Position numbers and translations under genes: made by a program
Assembly (NCBI GenBank): GCA_049890195.1
Contig: JBMHBY010000004.1
Location: 1-64,000 of the forward strand
Direction of reading: 5' to 3'
DNA: 64,000 bases
DNA from: JAYQKL01 sp049890195
GTDB taxonomy: Bacteria > Pseudomonadota > Alphaproteobacteria > RS24
In this document: in pieces, positions 27,195 through 35,994 of the stretch
Position numbering within the stretch: the first letter of the stretch is position 1
How the letters are laid out: each line of letters starts with the position of its first letter
Notes under the pieces: model-generated
What the model was told of the DNA's origin: nothing
The model's database searches: none
Seen by the model: only the letters and a program-made list of their open reading frames with translations

Positions 27195-27956
27195 ATGGAT
27201 CTTGGACTCAGAGGAAAAAACGTCATCATCACCGGCTCGACCGCCGGTATCGGACGCCGCATCGCCAACCTGTTTGCGGCGGAGGGCGCCAATGTCGCCA
27301 TCTGCTCGCGCTCCCCGGAAAGCGTTGACCGTGCCGTCAAGGAAATCAGTCTGTTTGCGGACGGCAACATTATCGGGAAGCCGTGCAACATCAAAAACAA
27401 GGAAGAGTATGAGGCCTGGATCGAGGAGATGGTCGAGGAGCTCGGCGGTGTTGACATTTTCGTCCCGAACGTCTCAGCTGGCGGCGGCAATGACAGCGAG
27501 AAGAACTGGTGGAACAATTTTGAAGTCGATATTCTCGGGACAGTCCGCGGGGTTGAGGCTGTGCTGCCGCACATGGAAGCATCCGGCGGCGCCATCACCT
27601 TTATCGGTTCAACCGCCGGCGTGGAGACGTTCATGGAGCCGCAGGCCTATAACGCCCTGAAGGCTGCGCTGGTGACCTATGCCAAACAGTTGAGCCAGAA
27701 GCATGGTGAAAACGGCATCCGGTTCAACACAATTTCCCCCGGTCCGATTTATTTTGAGGGCGGGGCATGGGAAATGATCAAGACCTCGAATGAGAAATTT
27801 CACGCCATTACGGAAAAAACCCATGCCCTTGGTCGCCTCGGCACCCCTGAGGAAGTGGCCAATTGCGTGGTCTTCCTCTCCAGTCCGGCGGCCAGCTGGG
27901 TGACGGGTGTGAACCTTGTTGTTGATGGCGGCTACACCAAGAGGGTTCAGCTGTAA
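27195..27956 (+). CDS. Short-chain dehydrogenase/reductase
   Basis: This 253-residue SDR has TGSTAGIG, a serine in FIGSTAG and catalytic YNALK, ending VDGGYTKRVQL. Its closest relative in the window is the SDR at 47350, which starts MDLGLKG and ends VDGGYTKRVQF. A GAAGGAAAG site precedes the start. It lies 31 bases after the previous SDR and 3 bases before the Rieske gene at 27960, indicating tight cotranscription. Confidence 0.92.
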   Translation: MDLGLRGKNVIITGSTAGIGRRIANLFAAEGANVAICSRSPESVDRAVKEISLFADGNIIGKPCNIKNKEEYEAWIEEMVEELGGVDIFVPNVSAGGGNDSEKNWWNNFEVDILGTVRGVEAVLPHMEASGGAITFIGSTAGVETFMEPQAYNALKAALVTYAKQLSQKHGENGIRFNTISPGPIYFEGGAWEMIKTSNEKFHAITEKTHALGRLGTPEEVANCVVFLSSPAASWVTGVNLVVDGGYTKRVQL

Positions 27957-27959
27957 GCC

Positions 27960-29300
27960 ATGAAAGTCCGTCGCGAACAGAAAATCGAACGTATTGCCAA
28001 GAAAAAAGGGCGCAAGGGCACACCTGTGGAGGTGGCCCCCAAGCCCGACCTTGGCACGAGCCTCATCCCAAAAGAGCGGTACACCTCGAAAGAATATATG
28101 CAGCTGGAATGGGAGCATATGTGGTCGAAGGTCTGGCTGCTGGGTTGCCGCGAGGAGGATATTCCGGAGGCCGGCGACCATTTTGTGACGGAAATCGGCG
28201 GCGAGTCGATCCTTCTGGTGCGCCAGAAAGACGGCGGCATCAAGGCTTTCTACAATGTCTGTCATCACCGCGGCAACCGGCTGGTGCACAAGGTCGAAAC
28301 ACCGATAGAGTCGGCTGAATCCTTCCGCTGCAAGTATCATGATTGGGAATATGCCCTTGACGGCCGGTTTTCCGACATTCCTGATCTTGAGACCTTTCCG
28401 CAGGGCGCGCCGAAATGCGGCGGCCTTACCTCTTTGCCCTGCGATGTCTGGGGGTCTTTCGTCTGGTTCAGCCTCAATCCGGATGTGGAGCCGCTGCAGG
28501 ATTTTCTCGGCGTCATCCCCGAACATCTTGACCCTTATCATTTCGACCGCATGGTGCTGACCAAAACCCTGACGGTTGAATGGGACTGCAACTGGAAAGC
28601 CTCTGTTGACGCGTTCAATGAGAGCTATCATGTCCAGGGCATCCACCCGCAACTGCTGTATTACCTGGATGATCTGGATATCCAGATTGACTGCTATGAC
28701 AAGCACAACCGGTATTTGATCGCTTTTGGTGTCCTCAGCCCGCGGGTCATTCCGGCCGGTGAGATCCCGCCCCCGATCAAGCACATCATGAAAACCGCCG
28801 GCATGGACCCGGCCTCCTATGAAGGGTCGGTGCACAATATCCGCAAGGATGTGCAGAAGTTCAAGCGTGAGAACGGCGCCGCGCAGGGCAAGGATTACAG
28901 CGACCTCAATGATGATCAGTTGACTGATGATTATCACTACACCATCTTCCCGAATGTGACGATGAATGTGCACGCCGATGATCTGATGATGTTCCGCCAA
29001 AGACCTCATCCGGAAGACCCGAACAAGATGTATTTCGATTATTACTTCTACGAATTGCCGGACAATGAATTCGATGAGGAGGAGTACAGGAAGCCGCTGC
29101 ACAAGAGTTACAAATACGGCGAGGTTTCCCTGGGGCTGGTCATCAATCAGGATGCCTATAACCTGCCGTTTGTACAAAAAGGCATGAACAGCGAGGGCTT
29201 TGAGGGGTTGTGGATCGGCAATCAGGAGCTGCGGATCCGGCATTTCCACGACACGCTGGAAGACTATTTGAACGCCGCCCCTGACCGGGACAAGTCATGA
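27960..29300 (+). CDS. Rieske oxygenase alpha subunit (4 of 7)
   Basis: This 446-residue protein has a basic N-terminus, Rieske ligands C101/H103 (CHHRG) and C124/H127 (CKYHDW). The mononuclear iron tract VDAFNESYHVQGIHP contains E221, H224 and H229. The C-terminal QELRIRHFHDTLEDYL matches the shared motif. Its stop overlaps the next gene's start by 4 bases, so the VOC protein at 29297 is translationally coupled to it. Confidence 0.9.
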   Translation: MKVRREQKIERIAKKKGRKGTPVEVAPKPDLGTSLIPKERYTSKEYMQLEWEHMWSKVWLLGCREEDIPEAGDHFVTEIGGESILLVRQKDGGIKAFYNVCHHRGNRLVHKVETPIESAESFRCKYHDWEYALDGRFSDIPDLETFPQGAPKCGGLTSLPCDVWGSFVWFSLNPDVEPLQDFLGVIPEHLDPYHFDRMVLTKTLTVEWDCNWKASVDAFNESYHVQGIHPQLLYYLDDLDIQIDCYDKHNRYLIAFGVLSPRVIPAGEIPPPIKHIMKTAGMDPASYEGSVHNIRKDVQKFKRENGAAQGKDYSDLNDDQLTDDYHYTIFPNVTMNVHADDLMMFRQRPHPEDPNKMYFDYYFYELPDNEFDEEEYRKPLHKSYKYGEVSLGLVINQDAYNLPFVQKGMNSEGFEGLWIGNQELRIRHFHDTLEDYLNAAPDRDKS

Positions 29301-29860
29301 CGCCGGCCCCGACACCGACACCGCTGCCGCAACCGCTGACGAACCACAAGGTCATTCAGGTCGCTTATGTTGTCAACAATCTTGAGCAGGCGGCCCATAA
29401 ATGGATCCAGTCCTTTGGCATTGGCCCGTTTTTTGTTCTGGAAAAGCCCCAGATCACCGACCCGACCTATCGCGGCACACCCAATGAGGTGTCATTCTCC
29501 ACCGCCGTTGCGCAGGCCGGGGACATGCATATTGAGCTAGTCGAGCAGCATTGTGACAGCCCGTCCTGCTACCGCGACATGTTTGCAAAAGGTGAGGAGG
29601 GGTTTCACCATGTGGCCGTCATTGCCGAGGATTACGAGGCCGAAATCGCGCGCTATGCCGCGCAGGGCCGCGAAATGGCTTTTGCCGGCATCTCCGGGCC
29701 GATGAAGTTCAGCTATGTTGACATGCGCCCCGACCTGCCGTTCATGATTGAGGTTCTGGAGAACAAGGCCTTCATCGTTGACTATTTTGCAAAGGTCAAA
29801 GAGGCGGGTGAAACCTGGGACGGGTCGGACCCGATCCGTGACGCAGCCTCTCTGTTTTAG
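29297..29860 (+). CDS. VOC-superfamily (glyoxalase/epimerase-like) protein
   Basis: This 187-residue VOC-fold protein is of the methylmalonyl-CoA-epimerase-like kind. Metal-ligand candidates are the E of HIELVEQ, the H of FHHVAVI and the E of FMIEVLE. The first ligand position, normally histidine in the opening strand, reads Q (KVIQVAYVV). It starts within the stop of the Rieske gene, so it probably acts on that enzyme's product, for example by isomerisation or ring opening. Reaction unknown. Confidence 0.7.
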   Translation: MTPAPTPTPLPQPLTNHKVIQVAYVVNNLEQAAHKWIQSFGIGPFFVLEKPQITDPTYRGTPNEVSFSTAVAQAGDMHIELVEQHCDSPSCYRDMFAKGEEGFHHVAVIAEDYEAEIARYAAQGREMAFAGISGPMKFSYVDMRPDLPFMIEVLENKAFIVDYFAKVKEAGETWDGSDPIRDAASLF

Positions 29861-29866
29861 CTGCGT

Positions 29867-30175
29867 TTAACCCCTTTTATAGGGCGGGCCGATGACATCC
29901 AGCATGTCCAGCCCCATTTCCTCCGCCAGACATTCATTGATCAGCGGCACAAGCCGGTCATGAAAATCGGTTTCCATGTGGTATTGAAATCCCGCCTCAT
30001 CGGTGAAGGTGGCGACACAATAATAGGTGTTGGGGTCCTCCCGGGACTGCAACAGTTCATAGACCGGGGTTTCCGGCTCATGGGCATAGGTCAGCTCGCG
30101 CAGTTCGGACTGGGCCTGTTCAAATTGCCCCCGTTTGGCGGGGTCAATGACGAGTTTGGCGATAAAAGCGGTCAT
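29867..30175 (-). CDS. ABM-domain (antibiotic biosynthesis monooxygenase-like) small protein
   Basis: This 102-residue ferredoxin-like dimeric barrel protein has a typical opening strand FIAKLVIDPAKRGQFEQ and the centre TYYCVATFTDEAGFQYHM. Members include cofactor-free quinol monooxygenases (YgiN) and degradation-associated proteins. It is the second of an adjacent minus-strand pair with the gene at 30205. The substrate is unknown. Confidence 0.7.
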   Translation of the reverse strand: MTAFIAKLVIDPAKRGQFEQAQSELRELTYAHEPETPVYELLQSREDPNTYYCVATFTDEAGFQYHMETDFHDRLVPLINECLAEEMGLDMLDVIGPPYKRG

Positions 30176-30204
30176 GTGTCATCCAATCTTTGCTGTCCGG
30201 GGGA

Positions 30205-30501
30205 TTATTCAGGTTTTAGCGGGTCGAGAAATTCCCGTACATAGCCGCCGTCAATGCATTCCATCATATCAACGACAATTTCCTTGAAATGATCCGTCTG
30301 CTGATGCGCCTCATCATCGGCCTCGGTTTTGAAGCTCTCAATCACGGCAAAACTGTTGGGTTCCCGCAGCCGGTAAAACTTGTACAGCAAAGTGTTGGGT
30401 TCGTTTTCCGCGACCGCTTTTTCCATGCGTTCGCAGCTGTCAATGAATTGCTCCTCCTTGTCCGGAAAAACCTTCATGCGGGCGATAAATGTGAAAGCCA
30501 T
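30205..30501 (-). CDS. ABM-domain small protein
   Basis: This 98-residue dimeric alpha/beta barrel protein (FIARMKVFPDKEEQFIDS, then FAVIESFKTEADDEAHQQ) is paralogous in layout to the gene at 29867. It lies divergently from the TonB receptor with a 187-base gap between. A quinol or hydroquinone oxygenase role is possible but unsupported by active-site residues. Confidence 0.7.
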   Translation of the reverse strand: MAFTFIARMKVFPDKEEQFIDSCERMEKAVAENEPNTLLYKFYRLREPNSFAVIESFKTEADDEAHQQTDHFKEIVVDMMECIDGGYVREFLDPLKPE

Positions 30502-30688
30502 GATGTCCTCAATAGTGTCAAATTAACAACATTCACCCTAAATTCTTTGAGGGAGCAGGGTGACTATCCTATTTGTCAGGTTTCAGGACTCAAGAGGGCA
30601 GGCAAACTCACAGTTGAGATTATTGGTCCGTACGAATGTGTGCGGGCTATTCGCTCGTTTTTAAAAACAAACCACTTCGGAGGGAACT

Positions 30689-33088
30689 ATGAAAATAGAA
30701 CTGAAGGATTTGGTATTGAAAGGTGCGAAAACATCCGTCATGGCCCTGGCTGCCATGGGTGTCTTCCTACCTCATGCCAATGCTCAGATTGATGAAATCA
30801 TCGTTCGTGCGTCCAAGCGCGAAACCAATCTGCAAAGCACACCGATTGCGGTGTCTGCCATTACGTCAGAAGCTGCAGAAAACCTGATTGCACGTGACAT
30901 TGGTGACGTTGCGATTTTGGCGCCGAACTTCTCAGCGTCGAAAGTGACGGGTTTTAACGCCGCCTCATTCGCTATGCGCGGCGCCGGTCAGACTGACATC
31001 ATTGTGTACTCCGATCCGCAGGTTGGTGTGGCGATTGACGATTTCATCGTCCCGCACGTCCAGACGCAGCTGCTGGACGTCTTCGACATTGAGCAGGTCG
31101 AAGTTCTGCGTGGTCCGCAGGGGACCCTGTTCGGTAAAAACACGACAGCCGGTATGGTGACATTGCGCACCAAGCGCCCGGAATTTGACGCCGCATCAGC
31201 GAAGCTGAGCGTGCGTGTCGCTGATTATGGCCGCCAGGAAGTGCGTACAGCCGTCAACCTGCCGATTTCCGACACACTGGCGATTCGTGCCTCTGCGCTG
31301 ATCACCGAGTCTGACGGTTATTACAAAAACGGTGGTCACCGTTTGGACTCACTCGCCAACATCGGCGCGCCGCTTGCCGGTGATGGCCGTGACCTTGGCG
31401 CCGAAGATGTGTTCTCAGGCCGTTTCAAGGTTCTGTACCAGCCGTCTGACGACTTTTCCGCCCTGTTCCAGGTCGAAGCCATCCGTGACAATTCTGACGC
31501 AGTGCCTTCGATCAACGAATCCCCGGCCTCTTTTGTCTGGTCAAACTTTGGCCTGACACGCCTGCCGGGCGATCCGCTTGACAATGCAGCGTCCACCAAC
31601 CGGGACGACCAGAACCTGAACATGAGTGGTGGTCACCAGGTTGATGTTGACGGTTACTACATGAATCTGGAATGGGATCTGGGTGATAAAACCCTGACCT
31701 CCATCACCGGTTACCGTGAGCAGGAATCCCGTCTGCCGAGCACCTACACGGGTGTTTCCGGTAATTTCTCATTGTTTGACGCCAACCGTGCGGATGACCG
31801 TGAGACGTTCCAGCAGGAAATCCGTCTGGCCTCAGATGGTGACGGACCTCTTGATTATGTGCTGGGTGCCTTTTACCAGACCAATGACACGCAGTTCTGT
31901 GTGACACAGGTGCTTGGTTTCTATGACGCGTTCGGCTTTACCCCGGCTGTTTTCGGTGCCCCTGCACTGGACACCTTCAACAACAACGCCCAGGTGCTCT
32001 GCAACAAGCAGGATGCTACCGCCGAAGCGATCTTTGTTGACGGCAGCTATGACGTCAATGACCGTCTGACCATCAGCGGTGGCCTTCGCTACACCTGGGA
32101 AGAGAAAAGCTGGACAGGCCGCAACCAGGTCTTCTATCAGCTGCTGGGTGGTTCATTTGATGCCGCCAACACCCCGGCCGCGATCGGCCCGATGGGTGCT
32201 GCGAACTTTGAGCGTTTCCCAACCGGTGTTTTGAGCGACTCGAAAGAGTGGTCGGAGCCGAGCTATCGTCTGACGGCATCCTACCAGATGTCTGATAACA
32301 CATTCGGTTATGCCAACTACTCACACAGCTTCAAATCCGGTGCCTACAATGACCAGGTTGGTACGACAGGTGCGCCGCTTTCACCCGGCCTCATCAAACC
32401 TACCAACCCGGAAATTGCTGACTCCATCGAATTGGGCATCAAGTCCGATCTGATGGACAACCAGCTGCGTCTTAATGTGGCTGTGTTCAATGTTGACTAC
32501 GAAGACGCCCAGCGTCAGCTGGCCTTCTCCGTCGGCGCGTCACAGGAAACTCGTTTCTTCAACGCCGCTGAAGTCAATGTGAAAGGTATTGAGGTTGAAG
32601 CCGTTTATGCGCCGGCATCCGTGCCGGGACTGGATATCTCAGCCAACTTTGCCTATCAGGACGGCAACATCGACAAGTTTGAGGCCGACAGCAACTTCAA
32701 CGGCACGATTGAAGCCTCAGAGCGGTACACAGGCCGTCCGTTGACACGGACCCCGGAAATGGCCGGTGCAGTGCAGATCAACTATGCACATGACGTATCC
32801 GCAAACTTTGAAGGTCTGGCAACTCTGACAGCATCCTTCGAAGATGACCAGGTGTTCGCCTATTCAGATGCCGGACGTCAGTTCGATACGACACTGCAGT
32901 CCAAAACGCTGGTGGATGTAGCTTACAAACTGTCCAACCCGGACAAAAACTACTCCCTGACGGCGTTTGTGAAAAACGCGACGGATGAGCGCTACCGCGT
33001 ATCATCGCAGCCGGTTGCGACCTTGTGGGTCTTCTCACAATATGGTCCGCCGCGCACCGTCGGTCTGGACTTCACAATTGGTTTCTAA
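30689..33088 (+). CDS. TonB-dependent outer-membrane receptor
   Basis: This 799-residue receptor has a signal peptide (about residues 1-32, MALAAMGVFLPHANA), a TonB-box-like IDEIIVRA, a plug domain with EVLRGPQGTLFGKNTT (residues about 138-153) and a beta-barrel ending in GLDFTIGF with terminal phenylalanine. A CGGAGGG site precedes the start, and a strong terminator follows. It is the only transporter in the window and is therefore the likely uptake route for the island's substrate, which is probably large or hydrophobic (inference). No siderophore genes are nearby. Confidence 0.95.
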   Translation: MKIELKDLVLKGAKTSVMALAAMGVFLPHANAQIDEIIVRASKRETNLQSTPIAVSAITSEAAENLIARDIGDVAILAPNFSASKVTGFNAASFAMRGAGQTDIIVYSDPQVGVAIDDFIVPHVQTQLLDVFDIEQVEVLRGPQGTLFGKNTTAGMVTLRTKRPEFDAASAKLSVRVADYGRQEVRTAVNLPISDTLAIRASALITESDGYYKNGGHRLDSLANIGAPLAGDGRDLGAEDVFSGRFKVLYQPSDDFSALFQVEAIRDNSDAVPSINESPASFVWSNFGLTRLPGDPLDNAASTNRDDQNLNMSGGHQVDVDGYYMNLEWDLGDKTLTSITGYREQESRLPSTYTGVSGNFSLFDANRADDRETFQQEIRLASDGDGPLDYVLGAFYQTNDTQFCVTQVLGFYDAFGFTPAVFGAPALDTFNNNAQVLCNKQDATAEAIFVDGSYDVNDRLTISGGLRYTWEEKSWTGRNQVFYQLLGGSFDAANTPAAIGPMGAANFERFPTGVLSDSKEWSEPSYRLTASYQMSDNTFGYANYSHSFKSGAYNDQVGTTGAPLSPGLIKPTNPEIADSIELGIKSDLMDNQLRLNVAVFNVDYEDAQRQLAFSVGASQETRFFNAAEVNVKGIEVEAVYAPASVPGLDISANFAYQDGNIDKFEADSNFNGTIEASERYTGRPLTRTPEMAGAVQINYAHDVSANFEGLATLTASFEDDQVFAYSDAGRQFDTTLQSKTLVDVAYKLSNPDKNYSLTAFVKNATDERYRVSSQPVATLWVFSQYGPPRTVGLDFTIGF

Positions 33089-33107
33089 TTTGTGAACCAC
33101 ATGAAGA

Positions 33108-33139
33108 AAGCCGCTCACTTTTGTGGGCGGCTTTTTTTT
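33108..33139 (+). terminator. Rho-independent terminator after the TonB receptor
   Basis: AAGCCGCTCAC (33108-33118) pairs with GTGGGCGGCTT (33123-33133), including one G-T pair, around a TTTT loop. A run of eight T residues ends at 33139. It lies 20 bases after the receptor stop and 20 bases before the next SDR start. Confidence 0.9.
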
Positions 33140-33158
33140 GGCTTTCAAGGAGGGAGAA

Positions 33159-33905
33159 ATGACTTTCAAACTGGACGGACGCAAAGCGATTGTCACCGGC
33201 GCCGGTTCCGGCATTGGCGAGGCGATCGCCAAAGCTTATCTTGCGCAGGGCGCCCATGTGCTGGTTGTTGACCTGCCGGAAAAGGAGCTTGCGACAACCT
33301 ATCAAGGCATGGAGCAAGTGGTCTGCCTGGATCAGGACATCACGACAGCCGACGCCCCCGGTAAAATTGTTGAGCTGGCCGTTGCCGCATTTGGCGGCAT
33401 TGACATTCTCGTCAACAATGCGGGACAGGCCATTGGCAGCAATATTGAAAACACCACCGATGAGCTGTGGGATCAGATCATGGGGCTGAATGTCACCTCC
33501 ATGTTCCGTCTGACCCGTGAAGCGGTGCCGCATCTCAAACAGAGCAGTGCCGGGCGCATCATCAATCTCGGCTCCATCATGTCGGATATGGGCGGGCCGG
33601 ACCTGTTTGTCTATGGTACATCCAAACATGCCGTTGCCGGCATGACAAAATCGCTGGCCGTGGATCTTGGCAAATACGGCATCACGGCCAATTATCTGCA
33701 GCCTGGATCCATCGTAACACCGCTCTCAGCGCCGTTCTTTGAGGATGAGGACTTCCGTAACTACTGGATCAACAAGGCCCCTGTCGGGCGTCTGGGGCAG
33801 CCTGTGGACATTGCCCATGCGGCGGTGTTTCTGGCCAGCGAGGAGGCGGAGTTCGTCTCCGGTCTGGGCATGAATGTTGACGGCGGCGCCATCATCAATT
33901 TCTAG
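33159..33905 (+). CDS. Short-chain dehydrogenase/reductase
   Basis: This 248-residue SDR has TGAGSGIG, VNNAG and catalytic YGTSK, ending NVDGGAIINF. The ATG at 33159 follows AAGGAGGGAG. It lies right after the receptor's terminator, so expression depends on read-through or a promoter inside the receptor's end. It converges with the SDR at 33921. Confidence 0.9.
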   Translation: MTFKLDGRKAIVTGAGSGIGEAIAKAYLAQGAHVLVVDLPEKELATTYQGMEQVVCLDQDITTADAPGKIVELAVAAFGGIDILVNNAGQAIGSNIENTTDELWDQIMGLNVTSMFRLTREAVPHLKQSSAGRIINLGSIMSDMGGPDLFVYGTSKHAVAGMTKSLAVDLGKYGITANYLQPGSIVTPLSAPFFEDEDFRNYWINKAPVGRLGQPVDIAHAAVFLASEEAEFVSGLGMNVDGGAIINF

Positions 33906-33920
33906 TGTGTTGGGGCCGGG

Positions 33921-34787
33921 TTATTCCTTGAAATAATCCGGTCGTCCCATCGGCCAGACCCAGCCATGCTGAGCCATGCCGCCATCCACCGTAATGACTT
34001 CACCGGTGACGAATTTGGCCGACGGCGCAGCCAGATATGCGGCGGTCTGGGCAATGTCCCAAACATCGCCGAATTTTTTCATCGGATTGGCAAGGTGAAA
34101 TTCGGCCAAAGCCTCCGGCGGGTATTGTGTGACGCCTTCGGTTTCAATCGCGCCCGGCGCAATGCAGTTGACGCGGATATTGTGTTCCGCCCATTCGGTT
34201 GAGACGGTTTTCGACAGGTAAATCACACCGGCGCGGGCGGCGCAGCTGTGCGCGGATTGCGGCATACCGCGCTCAACATGGGCGGCGATGTTGATGATGT
34301 TGCCGGGTGTGCCGGTGTCACGCCAGCGTTGAGCGGTTTCCTGCATCATCCACCAGGTCCCGTTGAGGTTGGTGTCAATGACCGCCAGCCACCCTTTGCG
34401 GCTGAAATCAATGGCGGCTTGTGAAAATTGCCCGCCGGCGCTGTTGATCAATGTGTCAATCCCGCCATGCGTTTCAAATATGCCGGCTATGAAGCTTTCG
34501 ACCGTTTCCGGATCACGGATGTTAACGCTTTGCGCGGTTATGGTGACGCCCAGCTCGTCCTGAATGGTGGTTTTGACCTCCTCCAGCTTGTCCTCGCGGC
34601 GCCCGCAAATGGCGACATTGGCACCGAGGCGCGCCATCAGCACCGCCATCGCCCGTCCCATTCCGGTCCCCGCGCCGGAAATGACAATGGTTTGGCCTTT
34701 GAACAGGTCATCACGGTAAACGGTCGGTTCCTGCGTCAGATCCTTGAGGGACAGGCCCGTATATTCAATACTTTGTTTTTCGGTCAT
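33921..34787 (-). CDS. SDR of the peroxisomal-type 2-enoyl-CoA reductase/dienoyl-CoA reductase group
   Basis: This 288-residue SDR has SGAGTGMG and LINSAGG. Instead of YxxxK it has HSCAARAGVIYLSK, the same form as trans-2-enoyl-CoA reductases and 2,4-dienoyl-CoA reductases (HSGAARAGV type), so the lost tyrosine is a family trait rather than decay. It likely reduces an enoyl- or dienoyl-CoA. The start at 34787 was chosen over an upstream ATG inside the thiolase. It follows the thiolase by 7 bases. Confidence 0.82.
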   Translation of the reverse strand: MTEKQSIEYTGLSLKDLTQEPTVYRDDLFKGQTIVISGAGTGMGRAMAVLMARLGANVAICGRREDKLEEVKTTIQDELGVTITAQSVNIRDPETVESFIAGIFETHGGIDTLINSAGGQFSQAAIDFSRKGWLAVIDTNLNGTWWMMQETAQRWRDTGTPGNIINIAAHVERGMPQSAHSCAARAGVIYLSKTVSTEWAEHNIRVNCIAPGAIETEGVTQYPPEALAEFHLANPMKKFGDVWDIAQTAAYLAAPSAKFVTGEVITVDGGMAQHGWVWPMGRPDYFKE

Positions 34788-34794
34788 TGGTGTC

Positions 34795-35994
34795 TCAGTC
34801 GTCCCCTCGTCCAAAAATCGATATTGCCGCAACATTCCGGTTTGGAATGCCGCCAAGATTATGCGCCAGACCGAATTTCGGGTCTTTCAGCTGACGTTCC
34901 CCGGCGCGGTTCAAAAGCTGCAGATAAATCTCATAACTCATCCGCAGCCCGGATGCGCCAATCGGGTGTCCAAAACATTTGAGGCCGCCGTCAATCTGGC
35001 ACGGAATGTCACCGTCAGCATCAAACCGGCCGTCAAGAATGTCCTTGGGGGCCTGCCCGGCGTCTGACAGCCACAAATCCTCCATCAGCACCAGTTCGGT
35101 GATGGAAAAGCAGTCATGCACCTCGGTCAGGGATATCTCCTTCCGGGCATCCGTGATGCCGGCCTCCTCATAGGCTTTGAGCGCCGCTTTGCGGGTTGTG
35201 ATGGTGGAAGTGCCGTCCCAGCTTTGATGCCCCATTTCCACGCCGTTGGAGGGCGACAGCTGCATCGCCTTGACCGTGACAAATTCCTTTTTCAATTCTC
35301 TGGCGATTTCCGGGCGCGCCACAATCGCACAGGCCGCCCCGTCAGACACGCCGCAGCAGTCAAACACACCAAGCGGATAGGCGACCGTGGGGGCATCCAT
35401 TATTTGTTCAATGCTGAGCTTTTTCCGCAAATGCGCCTTTTCGTTCAAAAAACCGTTTTCATGACTTTTCCAGGACACATGGGCCATGGCACGTTTCAGG
35501 TCGGTCATCTCAATGCCGTGCTTGGCGGCATAGGCGGCGCCAAGCTGGGCGAAGGCACCGGGCGGGGTGAAGCTCGGTTGGTACAGGTCTTCGAATGTGC
35601 CTTTGGTGCGCTCCGGCAGGCCGGAAAAACCGGTGTCTTTGAGCTTTTCACAGCCCATGGCCAGCGCAATGTCGCAGGCCCCGGCGGCAACGGCGTAAAC
35701 CGCACCACGCAAAGCCTCGGTACCGGTGGCGCAGAGGTTTTCCACCCGCGTCACGGGGATGTTGGGCAGGCGCAGATACTGCGAAAGCGGATAGGCGGAT
35801 TTGCCGACATTCTGCTCATCGTAAAAAACCCCAAACCAAGCCGCCTCAATAGCGGCCTTGTCAATACCGGCATCCGCGAGCGCCTCTTCAAAGGCTTCAT
35901 TGACCAAATCCTCAGGCCGGGCATCCCAGCGTTCACCGAATTTGGTGCAGCCCATCCCCAATATGGCTACCTTGTCCCGGATCCCCTCAGCCAT
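34795..35994 (-). CDS. Thiolase / lipid-transfer-type acyl-CoA acyltransferase
   Basis: This 399-residue thiolase-fold enzyme has nucleophile C88 (ENLCATGTEA) and a C-terminal CFGHPIGASGLRM with the usual GHP histidine. It belongs to the SCP-x/steroid thiolase-like group. The start at 35994 follows GGAGGG and overlaps the stop of the HMG-CoA-synthase-like gene by 8 bases. The two products probably act as a pair, as thiolase and DUF35/OB proteins commonly do. Confidence 0.87.
   Translation of the reverse strand: MAEGIRDKVAILGMGCTKFGERWDARPEDLVNEAFEEALADAGIDKAAIEAAWFGVFYDEQNVGKSAYPLSQYLRLPNIPVTRVENLCATGTEALRGAVYAVAAGACDIALAMGCEKLKDTGFSGLPERTKGTFEDLYQPSFTPPGAFAQLGAAYAAKHGIEMTDLKRAMAHVSWKSHENGFLNEKAHLRKKLSIEQIMDAPTVAYPLGVFDCCGVSDGAACAIVARPEIARELKKEFVTVKAMQLSPSNGVEMGHQSWDGTSTITTRKAALKAYEEAGITDARKEISLTEVHDCFSITELVLMEDLWLSDAGQAPKDILDGRFDADGDIPCQIDGGLKCFGHPIGASGLRMSYEIYLQLLNRAGERQLKDPKFGLAHNLGGIPNRNVAAISIFGRGDD

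Noticed and set aside
33921..34787. Broken SDR lacking the YxxxK motif
   Set aside because: The HSCAARAGV form is normal for the 2-enoyl-CoA/dienoyl-CoA reductase group, so it is not decay.
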